Below, one piece after another: positions 25,976 to 37,195 of a stretch of 64,000 nt of DNA. A program made the translations under genes and the position numbers. Under the pieces are notes generated by a model. That model was not told where the DNA came from and searched no databases. It was given only the letters and a program-made list of their open reading frames with translations. Origin of the DNA: Cinnamomum chago (taxonomy: Eukaryota > Streptophyta > Magnoliopsida > Laurales > Lauraceae); the NCBI GenBank assembly GCA_038049695.1, contig CP142454.1, positions 88,496,501 through 88,560,500 of the forward strand, written 5' to 3'. How positions within the stretch are numbered: the first letter of the stretch is position 1; each line of letters begins with the position of its first letter.

Positions 25976-27218
25976 CGTAGAGGCATGTAAAACGGATTAT
26001 TTTGGAATGCTCATAACTTTGAATCCGCCCGTCGGATTTCGACGTGTAATATACCGTTGGAAATTCCTCAAGATGTACAATCCAGTGGTTCTAATTTCGT
26101 TACGATCAGAGATCGGGAAGTGATGTAAATACTTGGATTATTCCCTCAGCTCATATTTTTATTAAAACTGAGACCGGTAACCTAGGTTTGGGCCTTAGAT
26201 GTTGGAAACCATGAACTTACTCTCACATGAGCATTATGGGGGTTGAAATCGAAGCACGTGGCTTGGTATGTTTCGGTTAGGTGTCTAGGTATTCGTGTAT
26301 TAAACATGATGTAACCGAATGCGTATGGAACTAAATTAAAGGATGCTTAACATGATTGTACACCAAGGGATTTCCTTAGAAGCATCGTTGATCCAATTCC
26401 ACATGTACTCCGTTAGAACATGTAGGATACATGGATGACACCACTTACCTAGTGTTGGCTTGTAATTCCTCCTTAACTTGTGTAATTGTATACGTTGTAA
26501 TTGCACCTTGTACACTCTCTCGGCATAATACACCTAATTAATTATGAAACATAATCCCTTATAGAATTAGGACTTGGACCTAACTTAGAGTGTACCTTAG
26601 GACCCCGTGTTATGTAATTGATAAACATGACTGGCTAGACGGAAGGAATTATCATGTGATTGGATTTGTCTTGTATTGACTTGAATGAGATAATCCCTAT
26701 GAACATGTCTTGTATATTGAGCTAGTCAGACTTGCTTGTCTTGGTTCTCTCGTGTAAACACCACTTTACTATTATCTGCATGTCATGGCCAACTGCAGTT
26801 TGGAGTATTATTAATAGGCCGGTTACTCGGACATCGGGGTGGGCAATCGGCTTTGGACAGCGTCCATAGCATTAAATAGTTGGGAGCGGGCTTGGACCGT
26901 GCTACTATTCCCAGGACCGTGAGCTTGGATCCCCCTTGAGCTGGACTTTAGCATCCGTAGTCCGGATAGGATTGTTACTGGCACCCCGGGAGGTGGCTTG
27001 GACATCCTCGGAGTCTCCCTCTTGATTCTTGCATTGCATTGTTTGGACAGTGGTTATTGCTAGTATGTTAGGGTTTCATGTTATTGTTTCTGGTTATTTA
27101 TTCATGCTTTATGCCTAGTTTCGATTCCTTGTATTCTCTTGATTATCATGCATGTCATTACTCTTATACTTGATGTATGTAATGATTATTTATATCTTGC
27201 TTATCTATTGCTCAACAG

Positions 27219-27353
27219 GTCGTTGACTCTGTTCCTTGGTGTGCAAACACCTCAGGTGAGTACTACTATGAGGAGCAGACCGGTGAGGAGATCCCAGAGG
27301 ATCTCCAACTAGCAGAGGAGGAGCGAGAGAGGTGTGCCGATGACGTAGAGTAG
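27219..27353 (+). CDS. Conserved acidic 44-codon frame in TX (right copy)
   Basis: Reads VVDSVPWCANTSGEYYYEEQ, then TGEEIPEDLQLAEEERERC, ADDVE and TAG. It is preceded by a tidy acceptor (attgctcaacag). An internal cctcaggtgagt could alternatively be a donor, which would make the first 39 bp a small exon. Paired with the minus-strand frame at 22,360, it is the only stretch of TX that looks protein-coding. Confidence 0.35.
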   Translation, partial: VVDSVPWCANTSGEYYYEEQTGEEIPEDLQLAEEERERCADDVE

Positions 27354-27402
27354 CGTCATCATTCCCGGCACAAGAGCGATTTGAAAATCCGGGGATCCGA
27401 AC

Positions 27403-29260
27403 CCTAGAGAGGGGGTGAATAGGGTGAGCTTCAATTATGACCACTTTTAACCAATTTTAACTTCTTTAAATTAAACTAGTCACAAGTGATGATTATCAAA
27501 CAAAATGTGGAAGCTTAATAAAAATAATCACCACAAAGCAAGCACCATCACACAAGGATTTATAGTGGTTCGGCCTCAATGCCTACATCCACTACCGGCT
27601 TGTGATCCAACACCCCACCGGATTTCCACTATTTATGCTTTTCAATAGGCTAAGCAATAACTTTTATAATGATGTTTTTCAAGACTTAACATCAACCTAT
27701 TACACTATGCTTTTCTTAGGCTAAGCAATAACCTCTTCAACCAAAAGGTTTGTTATCTCTCTAAGTAGTGTCTATAATACACTTGATGGAGATACAATTT
27801 AGCTCAATACAATGCCTCTTAATTAGGCGGATATGAAAGTGAAAAACTAACTCACACAAACACTAAATGAATGCAAAGATGTATGCTCATGATGTGTGTG
27901 TGTGATAACTTCAATCAAGTTAAAAACAAAGCTCAATTAATATATGCTTAAAACATTTCAAAGTTTAAGGCACATAAAAGATTTGATTGAAGTTTAATGC
28001 AAATTACATGTATGAATATCAACTTGTTAATGATATGAAAATCAAAGACTCCCAAGTTGTATGAAAATGACTAACTTGAAACATGTGATGCATAGGGATG
28101 TCAATCAAATTAACAATGTAGCTCACTATGTGTATGCTATAAGCATAAAACATAAAAATAGATTTGATTGAAATTAGGAGACAAATCATAAGTAATTATA
28201 AATTCAATTTGAATATGATATACGTATCAAAGTAAGGCAAGTTGTGAAACTTTAAAACAAAGATACATATGATTTGTGAAGTTGTTGAATCCAAAACATA
28301 AGATAGATTTGAAAGAGATTTTCTTATAATGAAACACAACCATAGATTCAACCAAGTATAGGAATCATGTTACATATAATTTCAAAGATGTTTTCATTAA
28401 TATGATTTACTTAGATATACCAATTTAAGTACTACTTGAATTGAATCATGGTGATGCATCCAAAACAATAAATCACTTCAAAACATATTCATGTTAAGGA
28501 CACAACAAATCATAGTTTATCATGCTAGAAAAGATTTACCAATAATTAAAGCAAAGCATGAAAACATATGATTAAGAAAAGCAAAGCTTACTTAGTGATT
28601 TAACTCAATGGAACCAAGCTTTAGCTTTCCTAATGACCAATTTCATCCCTTAGCTCATTTCCCTTTGATTTGCCTCAAAACCTCTCAAGGATGGCCTAAA
28701 AATCCCTAACTTTTGGCAAAGGAATTAACTAGTATATATAGCCAAAAACAGCCGAACGGCTAGTCCACGGTCAACCCCATGACCCCCGGGTTGACCTAGT
28801 ACACAACAGTCATAAAACTGACCGTTTGACAGGAGCCCCAACGGCTCTTTCCCGGTCGACGGCGCAGTGTGGCCGGTCGACCGGGTCCCCTTGGCCGGTC
28901 GACCGGGTCCACTGCGAGTCGACCCGAGCCTGGGACCAAAATTCCCTAAAAATGAGTTTTTCAAAGAATTTCTTGAAGGGAACTTATGGGCCATTAAATC
29001 AAGCTTTGAATCATGATTTAAATCAAACTAAGAGGCTTAAAATCATGAAACACAAAAAAGGCCTAAAATGATTTGAAAGATTTAAAACATAGGCTAGATT
29101 GATTTCTAAAACTTCTTTTCTAAAACAAATGCATCCAAGTTAAAAAAACAAAACATGCATAAATCAATATTTCTTAACAATGCATGTATGAAAATTCAAA
29201 TGATGATAGAGTGATAATGCATCCATCAAATTGCAATACACAAAATTCCTAACGCGGTTC
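27403..29260 (+). repeat. Unclassified repeat E1, copy b (inside TX, inside CACTA-1)
   Basis: Opens with cctagagagggggtgaatag and shares with copy a tatagtggttcggc, tacatccact, the cttttc-aggctaagca phrases and the GTCGAC cluster (28,760-28,925). It ends near cctaacgcggttc (29,255), where TX sequence resumes. It has no long reading frame and is about 1.86 kb long. It is nested in TX, which is nested in CACTA-1, which is nested in the other E1 copy. Confidence 0.68.
28760..28925. repeat. Cluster of GGTCGACC-type palindromes in E1b
   Basis: About six near-copies including two ggccggtcgaccgggtcc, spaced by 20-40 bp, match the cluster at 18,710-18,875. Confidence 0.75.
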
Positions 29261-29630
29261 ATTGGGACTTCACTAGATTTTATTTCTTCATTTATTATTC
29301 TATCGTTGGACCTTTCATTTACTGACATCATGCTCTTTTTAAAAGCCTTGGTTATTGGGATGGCCTTTGTTAATACTTTAATTCCTTGATTAGTTTTATT
29401 ATTTCCTTGTGCAACTTTAACTATTAATAAGATTTGTTATTCATTGCTTTGAAATTTAATATGCCTCAAATTGTATGAATTCCGCAGTTTTATATTACTT
29501 GAGGTTTGAAATGCAGTATCCTCACAGCGGACTTACGATCCTTGGGCCTAAATGGCAAAAATTTTAATTAGCCCTAAATTTCACTCCCCGAATCCAATTT
29601 ATTCTCTAATCGGGTTCGGGGGACGTGACA

Positions 29631-30281
29631 ATCAACATGGTCCTTGGATGAACTAAGTTGAGAGATGATTCAAACAACTGTAGTAGTCACTTGGAACTTA
29701 CCACATTATTTATATTAAAACATTAAAATAAAAGAGACCTTTATAGTAATTTGAACAAGACACTCAAGCAATACATTTCAATTACCAGACTTTCTGAAGA
29801 TCCAGAAGGGAACAAAGAAGGAGAAAGAAAAGGGAACTAATGAGTATTTGGCTCAAAAAGGAGGAAAAAATCTCAATGGCAAATGACTTCATGATGTTGA
29901 TAAAATATAGTTTAAAAAACAGAACTGTTGCATATGTGAACATGTTAGTGTGTGAAATAAAGTACCACTCCAAAGCCTCTACCTTTTAACAAAATTGCCA
30001 AAACTAATCGCCATAGTGTTAAAGATATTAAACTTGTTAGGTCCTTCAGCCAACTCATACTCTCTCTCTCTCTCTCTCATGCATGGGACCTGTGCACATC
30101 CAACAGAAAAGAAACGAGACCAAGTATTGTATTGGACCCAATTTCTATGATATTAAAACCTGAAAGAACTGGACATCTCTAAGACCAAGCATTGTATAGT
30201 GCTTCTTAAAACATGGTGATTGAAGTTAAAGAAAACACTTGCAACAAATAAGTGCACACCACCATTGGAGGGATTTCTTAC
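29631..30281. other. CACTA-1 interior, no gene seen
   Basis: AT-rich sequence with a short tc microsatellite at about 30,060-30,079. No further APX exon was recognised. Confidence 0.45.
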
Positions 30282-30552
30282 TTGAAATAAGAATTATCAA
30301 AGATGAGAGGATTGCTGGTCCAGGCTCCCTCAAAGCCAGAACGCTCCTTATGGCATCTTCCCTGTATATCCCAACAAAAACCAATATTTAACAAAGAGAT
30401 GCAAAAAAGATGTTGTAGACAAATAAGATGGCAAACAAATGTGGATTGTCTGAGAACTTAACTGACCAAGGTATGCCCACCAGAAAGCACGACAGTATCC
30501 TGATCACTTAGGCCCATGTGGGTGCTAGATACATCCCACAAATGGTAAGAAC
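30282..30552 (-). pseudogene. APX: Ascorbate peroxidase, two captured exons
   Basis: Two exons on the minus strand inside CACTA-1. Exon A (30,552-30,467), after a ggaacag acceptor, reads GSYHLWDVSSTHMGLSDQD and TVVLSGGHTL; the His in SGGHTL is the proximal haem ligand of class I peroxidases. Exon B (30,361-30,282), after an atatacag acceptor, reads [18 protein letters not shown] and LIFDNSYF, including the tryptophan that lies next to the haem. Exon A to B splicing is GT-AG and in frame, with a donor (GTAAGA) after exon B. Neither exon has a stop, but the distal His/Arg exons and the C-terminal third are absent, so the product could not bind haem in the normal way. With the phosphoglucomutase piece it shows that CACTA-1 acquired at least two unrelated host genes. 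Confidence 0.87.
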
Positions 30553-31299
30553 CTGTTCCAAAAAAGAAAAGTAAAAAAAGTCAGACCCCAAACCAAGACA
30601 AAAGACTAAGGAGAAGTCCATAAAATTTGGGGGTTTGTTCTATCATGGATAGGTGATGATGGACGTTATACATTAAACATCTTTGTCACAGCGCAGCCAG
30701 TACTACAGTGTTGCTGTGATCCATGCAGAGCAATAAGAAATACCAACAATAACAGTAGGATATGATTTCCCCATGACAAATTTCTAAAGATTTTAAGACA
30801 TTGCATCAATTGGATATTATATTTCAAATTCCACAAAAAGAAATCAATCAAACCACTCAAAGGGCATATATAAAATTTTGGAAGTGTGTTCAAATTAATT
30901 GGGCAAACAAGAAATCAAACTATAAAATGTTCTTCAGAAAACCATCAAAACAAACAGATACATTATAAGATATTAAACAGAATTATGCAAAGCTCAATTA
31001 ATCCTTGTGCATCAATATCCTGATCACTTATGGAAATATCGTATATCTACCATACAGCTGTAGTATTTCTAAGGAAGTGATTTTTCATCTGTTCAACTGT
31101 TTTGAGAGAGATTTGTAGGATAAAGATGCTGTGGTAGGAACTATATTATCTGTAATATACCTTTTATGAAGTGAGGATCCTGCTTAGAAAACGTCTAAGC
31201 AAGAAGTATAACTCTAACTCCATAGTAGAGTTCACCTATTGAAAATCCTAGTCACTCCTCAAAAACATGCTCCTACCACAAGATTCACTGCTTTATTTA
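30553..31299. other. CACTA-1 interior, no gene seen
   Basis: AT-rich, possibly intron carried with the APX exons. No upstream APX exon was recognised. Confidence 0.4.
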
Positions 31300-31760
31300 T
31301 TTTTTCGCTGAAAGGTAAGATTGAGTTAAAAAAAGGAGGGAAGGGCAAAGGCCCAGAAGAAACAAGGAGAAACCAGCTATGGAAGGCTTACAGAAAAAGC
31401 ATGCCCAAAGCACAAAAAACTCCCAAAGAGGGAACAATACAGAAGAGGAAAAAAAAGCTAAGAAACGGCTTCAAGCAGAAACCAAAAGACACAAAGCTAA
31501 GCAAACTAACGGAGGAAAAGACAGCAAAGCCCGACCCTCACAACACCACTGAGAACCAAACAGAAGCTGCACTGAACAAACCCAACCTGACCAAAAAACC
31601 TCTTAAGGGCCTAATATGGAGGGAAACTTGCAGCAGGACCAAGCATCAAAACAGAGAAGACAAGAGGGAGATGATGGCTAAGAAGAAAATTGAAGCTACA
31701 GATATTCTTCCTTGGACATCAACAACCTGCTGAAAAGCAATCCGGACTGCTGGAGAGCTG
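31300..31760 (-). repeat. LINE-like 3' end, minus strand
   Basis: Read on the minus strand, a T/G-rich non-coding segment ends with cttacctttcagcgaaaaaa and an A-rich tail (about 31,300), like plant L1 3' ends. The plus strand is almost free of T, which creates a long meaningless open frame. Similar T-poor blocks at 32,640-32,830 and 33,550-33,900 share phrases such as gagaaaccag and ggcttaca. Confidence 0.4.
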
Positions 31761-31959
31761 ACCAGACAAGAGATCAAGCATTAAACTAAGCAGTCTGAAG
31801 AACAGACCAGACTGGCTTTGAAACAGCAGCACAGCACCTCCTCTTGGAGCTGCTGGAAAATTTACAGACCAAAAAGAAGAAGCAGCTCAGCTGGAAAACT
31901 CCATGCACCGACGGCAACACTAAAAGGAATTTCCAAAAACAAAACATGGTAGCGATAAA

Positions 31960-32000
31960 TGGAGAGGCCTTCGACGCTAAAAATGTATTTTCTTGTAGTG
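31960..32000. repeat. Possible internal CACTA-type terminus
   Basis: The string tttcttgtagtg ending at 32,000 is the inverse of CACTACAAGAAA, preceded by gacgctaaaaat-type sequence seen at some CACTA ends. No partner end was found nearby, so it may be the stub of another CACTA element inside CACTA-1. Confidence 0.35.
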
Positions 32001-32547
32001 TTTCTATCACATTAAAGCACCTATAACTTCTCTAATGGTTGGTGAAGAAGCTACCTCACCCAATCTCTGTTTACCATCTCTGATGCTTAATACCAAACTG
32101 AATGTAAATCTATTGGGTTTCCTCTCATCCAAACAAAATAACCTCACCGTGTATCCAAAAACTAGTGTAAAAATTTTTCTACTTATCTATGCAACTTAGC
32201 ACTAATACACATAAACTCAGATATCAGTTTTAAACGTTGCTTATTCACTTAAGTTTCATATCTAAATCTTCTCTGTTTAAGTGCAGAAAATCATTTTTAC
32301 AACTAGTTCAAATAGCCCACAAAATTATCACACAGTTTCGTACATAGTTCAGCCATGCTGTGTCCTGTTTGAAATCAGTTCTCTGCACTGTTTCCAGCAA
32401 CAAATACAAACTGCATTTAATAAGTTTTTGTTTTGACTTGGTGTAAACATCAAGCATATAAATAATAAGAAATGGGAAGTTTCCTTTTTTGCATCAGAAT
32501 CTATGACTCCGGAAAGTGGTTCTCGTTCGACCTGGCAAAAAAACAAT

Positions 32548-32610
32548 TGCCAGCAGCTAGAAAACACATCCATAAAATTGCCAGCAACTAGAAAACACAT
32601 CCATAAAATG
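32548..32610 (+). repeat. Tandem 30-bp duplication
   Basis: Two copies of ttgccagca(g/a)ctagaaaac followed by acatccataaaa, adjacent. Confidence 0.85.
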
Positions 32611-33549
32611 TATCAGTCACAATTGAACATGAGCCCCACATACAAAGAGAAACCAGCGAGGGGAGGCTTACAAAAAAATGATAACACACAACATCAATCC
32701 TTCCAAAAGAGAGGATACAGAACAAAGGAGACAACAATTCAAAAAGAGACACCACTAAGAAGAATGACTCTGCACCCTTCTAAAAGCTTCACAACAACAC
32801 AAAGAAGCTACACCTCAGTTGCATTTGGTTTAACACCACATAAGCAGCCACATAAATTTTTGTGAATAGTATTCTATTAGGAACGAGTGAGAGAAGAAAC
32901 CATGAGATGAGCACATGTTGCGCAGTCCATGATTTTCTATTAGAAGGGTGGTTCACAAAATCATCTCTGTTGTGTACTTCTCAGTTTCCTTCTGTTCTTA
33001 TCTTAAATATCACACATTTTAGTTCAGTTCAAGAACAGTTCTCATTAAATTCTTCTACTAAAGTATACAGTCACAAAATCAACTGAAGGACACTAAAAAG
33101 ACTCAATTTTGCATGACATCCATACGCAATTTTACTATGCAACTCATAACAGAAGCTCTATACACATTATACATTTGGTGATATACACAGGCCAGGTCCT
33201 AATAATCAATTGGAAATGATAACATAAGTGTGAATTGGTCAAGACCAAAACGATGGCGAAAATGGTCTAATGTGCAAATGGAAACTCACAGAGAAACAAG
33301 GAAATGGTCCAAGCTCTGAATTCCATGGGGAAAAAAATTGATAGGTAAGAAATACAAAATTTAATAGCTACGATTCTAGGATTTACTCTATCTGCTCCCA
33401 TACCTAAGCTTCATGAAAAATCAGATGTGTAAAAAAAAGTGTCATTAGAAAGGAAACTTCCAACTGTGTACAAGCTGTTAAAAAATGGTGCCTTTGAATT
33501 TTACTTTATTTGATTTTTGAATAGTAACTTCTCATTCATTTAAGCTTTA

Positions 33550-33900
33550 CAGCACAAAAGGACTACAGTGAAAAGCTAAATGCCCAAAACCACAAAATGA
33601 AGGATTGAACAGGATCACTGAAGACAAAATAACCAACAGCCTACTAAAGAAGACAGAAGCTCAACACTTCGCCAAACTACTCAGCAGAAAACCACTAAGC
33701 ACACAGCACTGCACTACCAAAACACCAGACTTCACTGCCCAGAGAGAAAGCACCCCAAAGCAAAACACTATGCCGCACTGTAGGACAGCAAAAGAAAGCA
33801 AGAAGACACGAACTGATTCTACACTCTGCACTTTGCAAAGCATCCACACCTCATGGGCTAAGGAGAACAGAGCCGGTCACATCTTTACTACAGAGTAAAG
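33550..33900 (-). repeat. T-poor LINE-like segment
   Basis: On the minus strand it reads as a T/G-rich 3' region ending ctgtaaagcttaaatgaatg (about 33,540), like non-LTR element tails. No coding domain was seen. Confidence 0.35.
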
Positions 33901-34984
33901 ATGAAGAACAAGAAATGTACAGCTCTGTTTTTTTTTTTATAATGTTGCTTTTCTGATTTTTTTTTTTTGTTTTAACTTACCCAGCCCCATCAATGACCCA
34001 TTCCCATAGCAACCCATCCCTGCAGAAACCTTGCTCCATCCCACTCCCCAACAATCGACATCCCAGAGCCAAACCCAACAGAGAGAAAAAAAAAAAAGAT
34101 CAGGAAAGTAGTAGAAGAAGAAGAGACAGAGCAGGGCCTTAAAATTTAAACCATTAACCATGCCATTGTTTAAAAGAATGTTTTTTGCTACTTTGTAGTG
34201 GACCCTATAATCCCTCGTGGAAGGGTGGTCGATTAACATATAAAAAGATAGGAAAAAAAATTTCCAACTTCCATTCTTCAGCTTGAGAGGACTCAACTCA
34301 TGCATTCGCCCCCCTATAGAACCCCAACCGACCTTGGGCCAAAAAGAGATTCAATCTCAAGTGCAAATGCAAAAAGGGTCCTACACAAGCAATGGAAACT
34401 AAGACTGAATAAAAATTAAGTCTTTAGGTTTCCATTTTCTACGGAAAAGAAAATCACAATAGAAGAAACGAAATGCCTCAGAAAACTGGCATCCACAAAG
34501 ATGCCCTAAGAACTTTCTATTTCAATCTAAAAATCTCCATGCTTCCTTTTCATTTGAAAATCGAAAACAACTTCAGCTATTGCAATATACAACGAGATTT
34601 CAACAGAAAATCAAATTGCAACAGATGAATGAAAAGCCTCTTTTATGGAGGTTTTGTTGATGAGAGACGGGAAGAAAGAGGAGATCAGTAGATGAGAAGA
34701 ATAGAAGAAAGGAGAGAGAGAGAGAGAGCGTACCTTCTTCGAATTTTGAGATCTGAAGAAGAAGAAATCCTCTGCAAAAAAAACCCTCGTTGAGAGAAAT
34801 GAAAGAGAGAGAGAAAAAGGGAGGAGTTTGGCATGGGGAGAGTTGAAGGCGTGGAGGTTCATTTCGTTGCGCAATATTGCTCAAATATGAACTGCGAAGA
34901 CTGATGGCGCCACCCCCGAATTTTATGCATTCTGCGACGAGATCTAATCAGAAGAACCAAGAAACCCCAACAAATCCAAAAAAG

Positions 34985-35260
34985 CAAAAAGAAATCCCAA
35001 GATCGGGCCTTTAACATATCAAAACACCCCAAATCTCATATTGAAACACCATTTCCACAACCGATTTCTACATTTCCTCAAACACATTCAAAGCTCTAGT
35101 GATTAAAGACCCAAAAAACCACAGAGAAACGAGAGCAGAGTACTTACCACAGAGACAAAGAGAGATAGTGATTGAGAAGAAGAGAGACGGGAAGAAATCC
35201 CAAGATTAGGCCTTTAACAGATCAAAACACCCCAAATCTCATATTGAAACACCATGGCGA
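34985..35260 (+). repeat. 60-bp direct repeat near the right end of CACTA-1
   Basis: Two copies begin gaagaaatcccaagat, at about 34,990 and 35,195, and run through caaaacaccccaaatctcat to gaaacaccat with few differences. Confidence 0.8.
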
Positions 35261-35574
35261 GGTGATGGGCTTCTTGCGCTGGATGGATGTTGGAGACGAC
35301 GACTTGCAGTGCGAGGTGGAGGGCTGGTTTTCTGCCTGAGACGTTCTGTGCCGAGATGAGGGATGATGGAGGGTTGACGGAGAGCGTAAGAGGGGTCGTG
35401 CGATGGATGAGGGATGCGATGAGGACGAGATGAGAGGGCTGCTGGGCGTGGTGATGAGAGGGATCGTAAGATGGAGTTGATGAGAGGGCGCAGAAGGGGT
35501 TTGTCGATTGAGAATTACAAAGGGAAAATAGACGGGCGGGGAAGGGGTTTGGGACTTTGTAATAAGAATACCAG

Positions 35575-35955
35575 CGCAAATAGTGCGCCGGCCAAAATAT
35601 TTTTGAAAATATATTAAGAAAAAACATTGCCCAGCGTAATTAATGAGCCAGCAAAAGAAAAATAAAGGCGCCATCAGTTGGCGGGGTGACATTTGCCGGC
35701 GAACTACTTAGAGCGCGGGTAAAAGAATGACCTTTGCCGGCAAAACAAATAAAACGCCTGGAAAATAGACTTCTGCCGGCAAAAAAGGCATATCGCCAGG
35801 AAAAATGAAACATTTGCCGGCGAAAATTTGTCGCCGGGAAAACCCTTTCTTTTCCTGGCGAAAGAAGTTATTTCGCCGGTAAAAGTTATACTTTCCCCGG
35901 CGTTTAATGATTGCGCCGGTAAAAAATGCTAATAAAAGTGCAAATTGTTGTAGTG
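35575..35955 (-). repeat. CACTA-1 right subterminal and terminal repeats
   Basis: Repeated tttgccggcg and cgccggtaaaa units in both orientations end in attgttgtagtg at 35,955, the inverse of the left terminus. Confidence 0.85.
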
Positions 35956-36083
35956 AAAGCTTGAAAAGATTTTTGAATTCAAAGATAGAACATTTTGAGA
36001 CTTGAAAATCTGAACTAAAAACTTCATGAACTTAAGACAAATAAGATTTGAAAACCATACATATCATATAATAAAAACAAAGA

Positions 36084-37195
36084 TTATGAATGAGAAATAT
36101 GCATGAAGATCCTAAGATTAAAAAAGTACATGAAAGAATGAGAGGTCAAGTTATGAAAATGAATACATCCTATCAAATCTGAGTGGCCAAAAGGGTTGAA
36201 ACCATCAGTGGACAATCCAAGCCTCACATTTCTGGGTTCCATTGCAAACCCAGGATGTGCTAAGTTGAAATCTTTCCAAGCCTTCCCATCTGCAGGATGG
36301 TTAAGTTCCCCATCTTTAGCTGGAGATCTCGCATGCCAAGTCATATGTTCAGTTGTTCTGGAAGACATGTACAGTCTTTTTAGTCGATGTGTAATTGGAA
36401 AATACCTTAAAATCTTAAAAGGTATATTTGTCTTTTTTGTAGTCACACCCTCTTTATTAGGCTTGAACCGATCATGACTGCACAACGTGCACTTTGTCTT
36501 ATGTTCATTTTCCTTATAAAATAACATACAATTGTTCGGACATGCATCGATCTTTTGGTATCCAAGACCCAACTTTTTCACCATTTTCTTACAAAAGTAG
36601 TAGTTATCCGGCAATTTTTCACCGTCAGGCAACATACTCTTAATCGCCTTCAAGAGCGACTCAAAACACCCGTGGCTCATGTTGTGATCAGCCTTGATGT
36701 TAAGTAATGTCGCCACTGCAGACAACGTAGTTTGTTTGGTGCAACCAGGCCACAACGGTTCGCTACCTCGTCTAATAACTTAAAGAACGCTTTGGCATCA
36801 GAATTCATAACTAGCTCTCTGTCTTGTTCCCAATCAAAATCAGGCCCTGCAATATCATGGACCATGTCATTCATACGATGGGTACTGTTGCCGGGATTAT
36901 GTACTTGGGTGATGCCACTGTCTCTTCACTGCCCATGTGCCCACCAGCAGTCTTCGTAATTATTCATGAACCCCTTAACAAGTAAATGATAGGCGACCAT
37001 GTCTCTGTCCATATAATTTACATTCTTACACTTCAAACAAGGACATCTTATCTTGTTCTGGCCATTGACACATTCCGGGTGACTATACGCATAATCCAAA
37101 AACACTTGGCAACCAGCTCTAAATTCAGCTGTAGCACCTATCTGGGCACTTGACTTTCGCCGTCTCATCCAACTACAGTCTGAATAGTAATCCAT
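36084..37195 (-). pseudogene. CACTA transposase (TNPD-type), broken N-terminal part
   Basis: The minus strand starts at 37,195 with the transposase-associated domain (SHPECVNGQNKIRCPCLKC, VAYHLLVKGFM), then the acidic segment DFDWEQDRELV. A frameshift near 36,750-36,780 leads to the start of the Transposase_21 domain (KILRYFPITHRLKRLYMS, HPADGKAWKDFN, VRLGLSTDGFNPFG). Homology stops at about 36,185 at the FNPFG motif. The domain order matches the intact gene at 59,636-63,236 but the sequence is well diverged, so it is a different lineage. It lies outside CACTA-1 and may belong with the CACTA terminus at 42,441. Confidence 0.85.

Larger units (their letters stand above)
25057..29630 (+). repeat. 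TX element, right (forward-oriented) copy, split by E1b
   Basis: The body matches the inverse of 21,976-24,781 from its start (tctcctggcttgtcgcgaat) to its end (cgggttcgggggacgtgaca at 29,630). It is interrupted by E1 copy b at about 27,385-29,262, after which homology resumes (gggacttcactagatttta). The start looks like a transcribed leader: pyrimidine-rich, then a splice-donor-like ttggtaagc near 25,348. The outer T block expected at its right end is missing. Confidence 0.68.

Noticed and set aside
31239..31733. 164-codon plus-strand frame rich in Lys and Thr
   Set aside because: The strand is nearly free of T, so stops are rare. The minus strand looks like a LINE 3' region.
34600..34884. 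Leu/Ser-rich minus-strand frames
   Set aside because: Produced by ga-rich simple sequence in CACTA-1; no domain seen.
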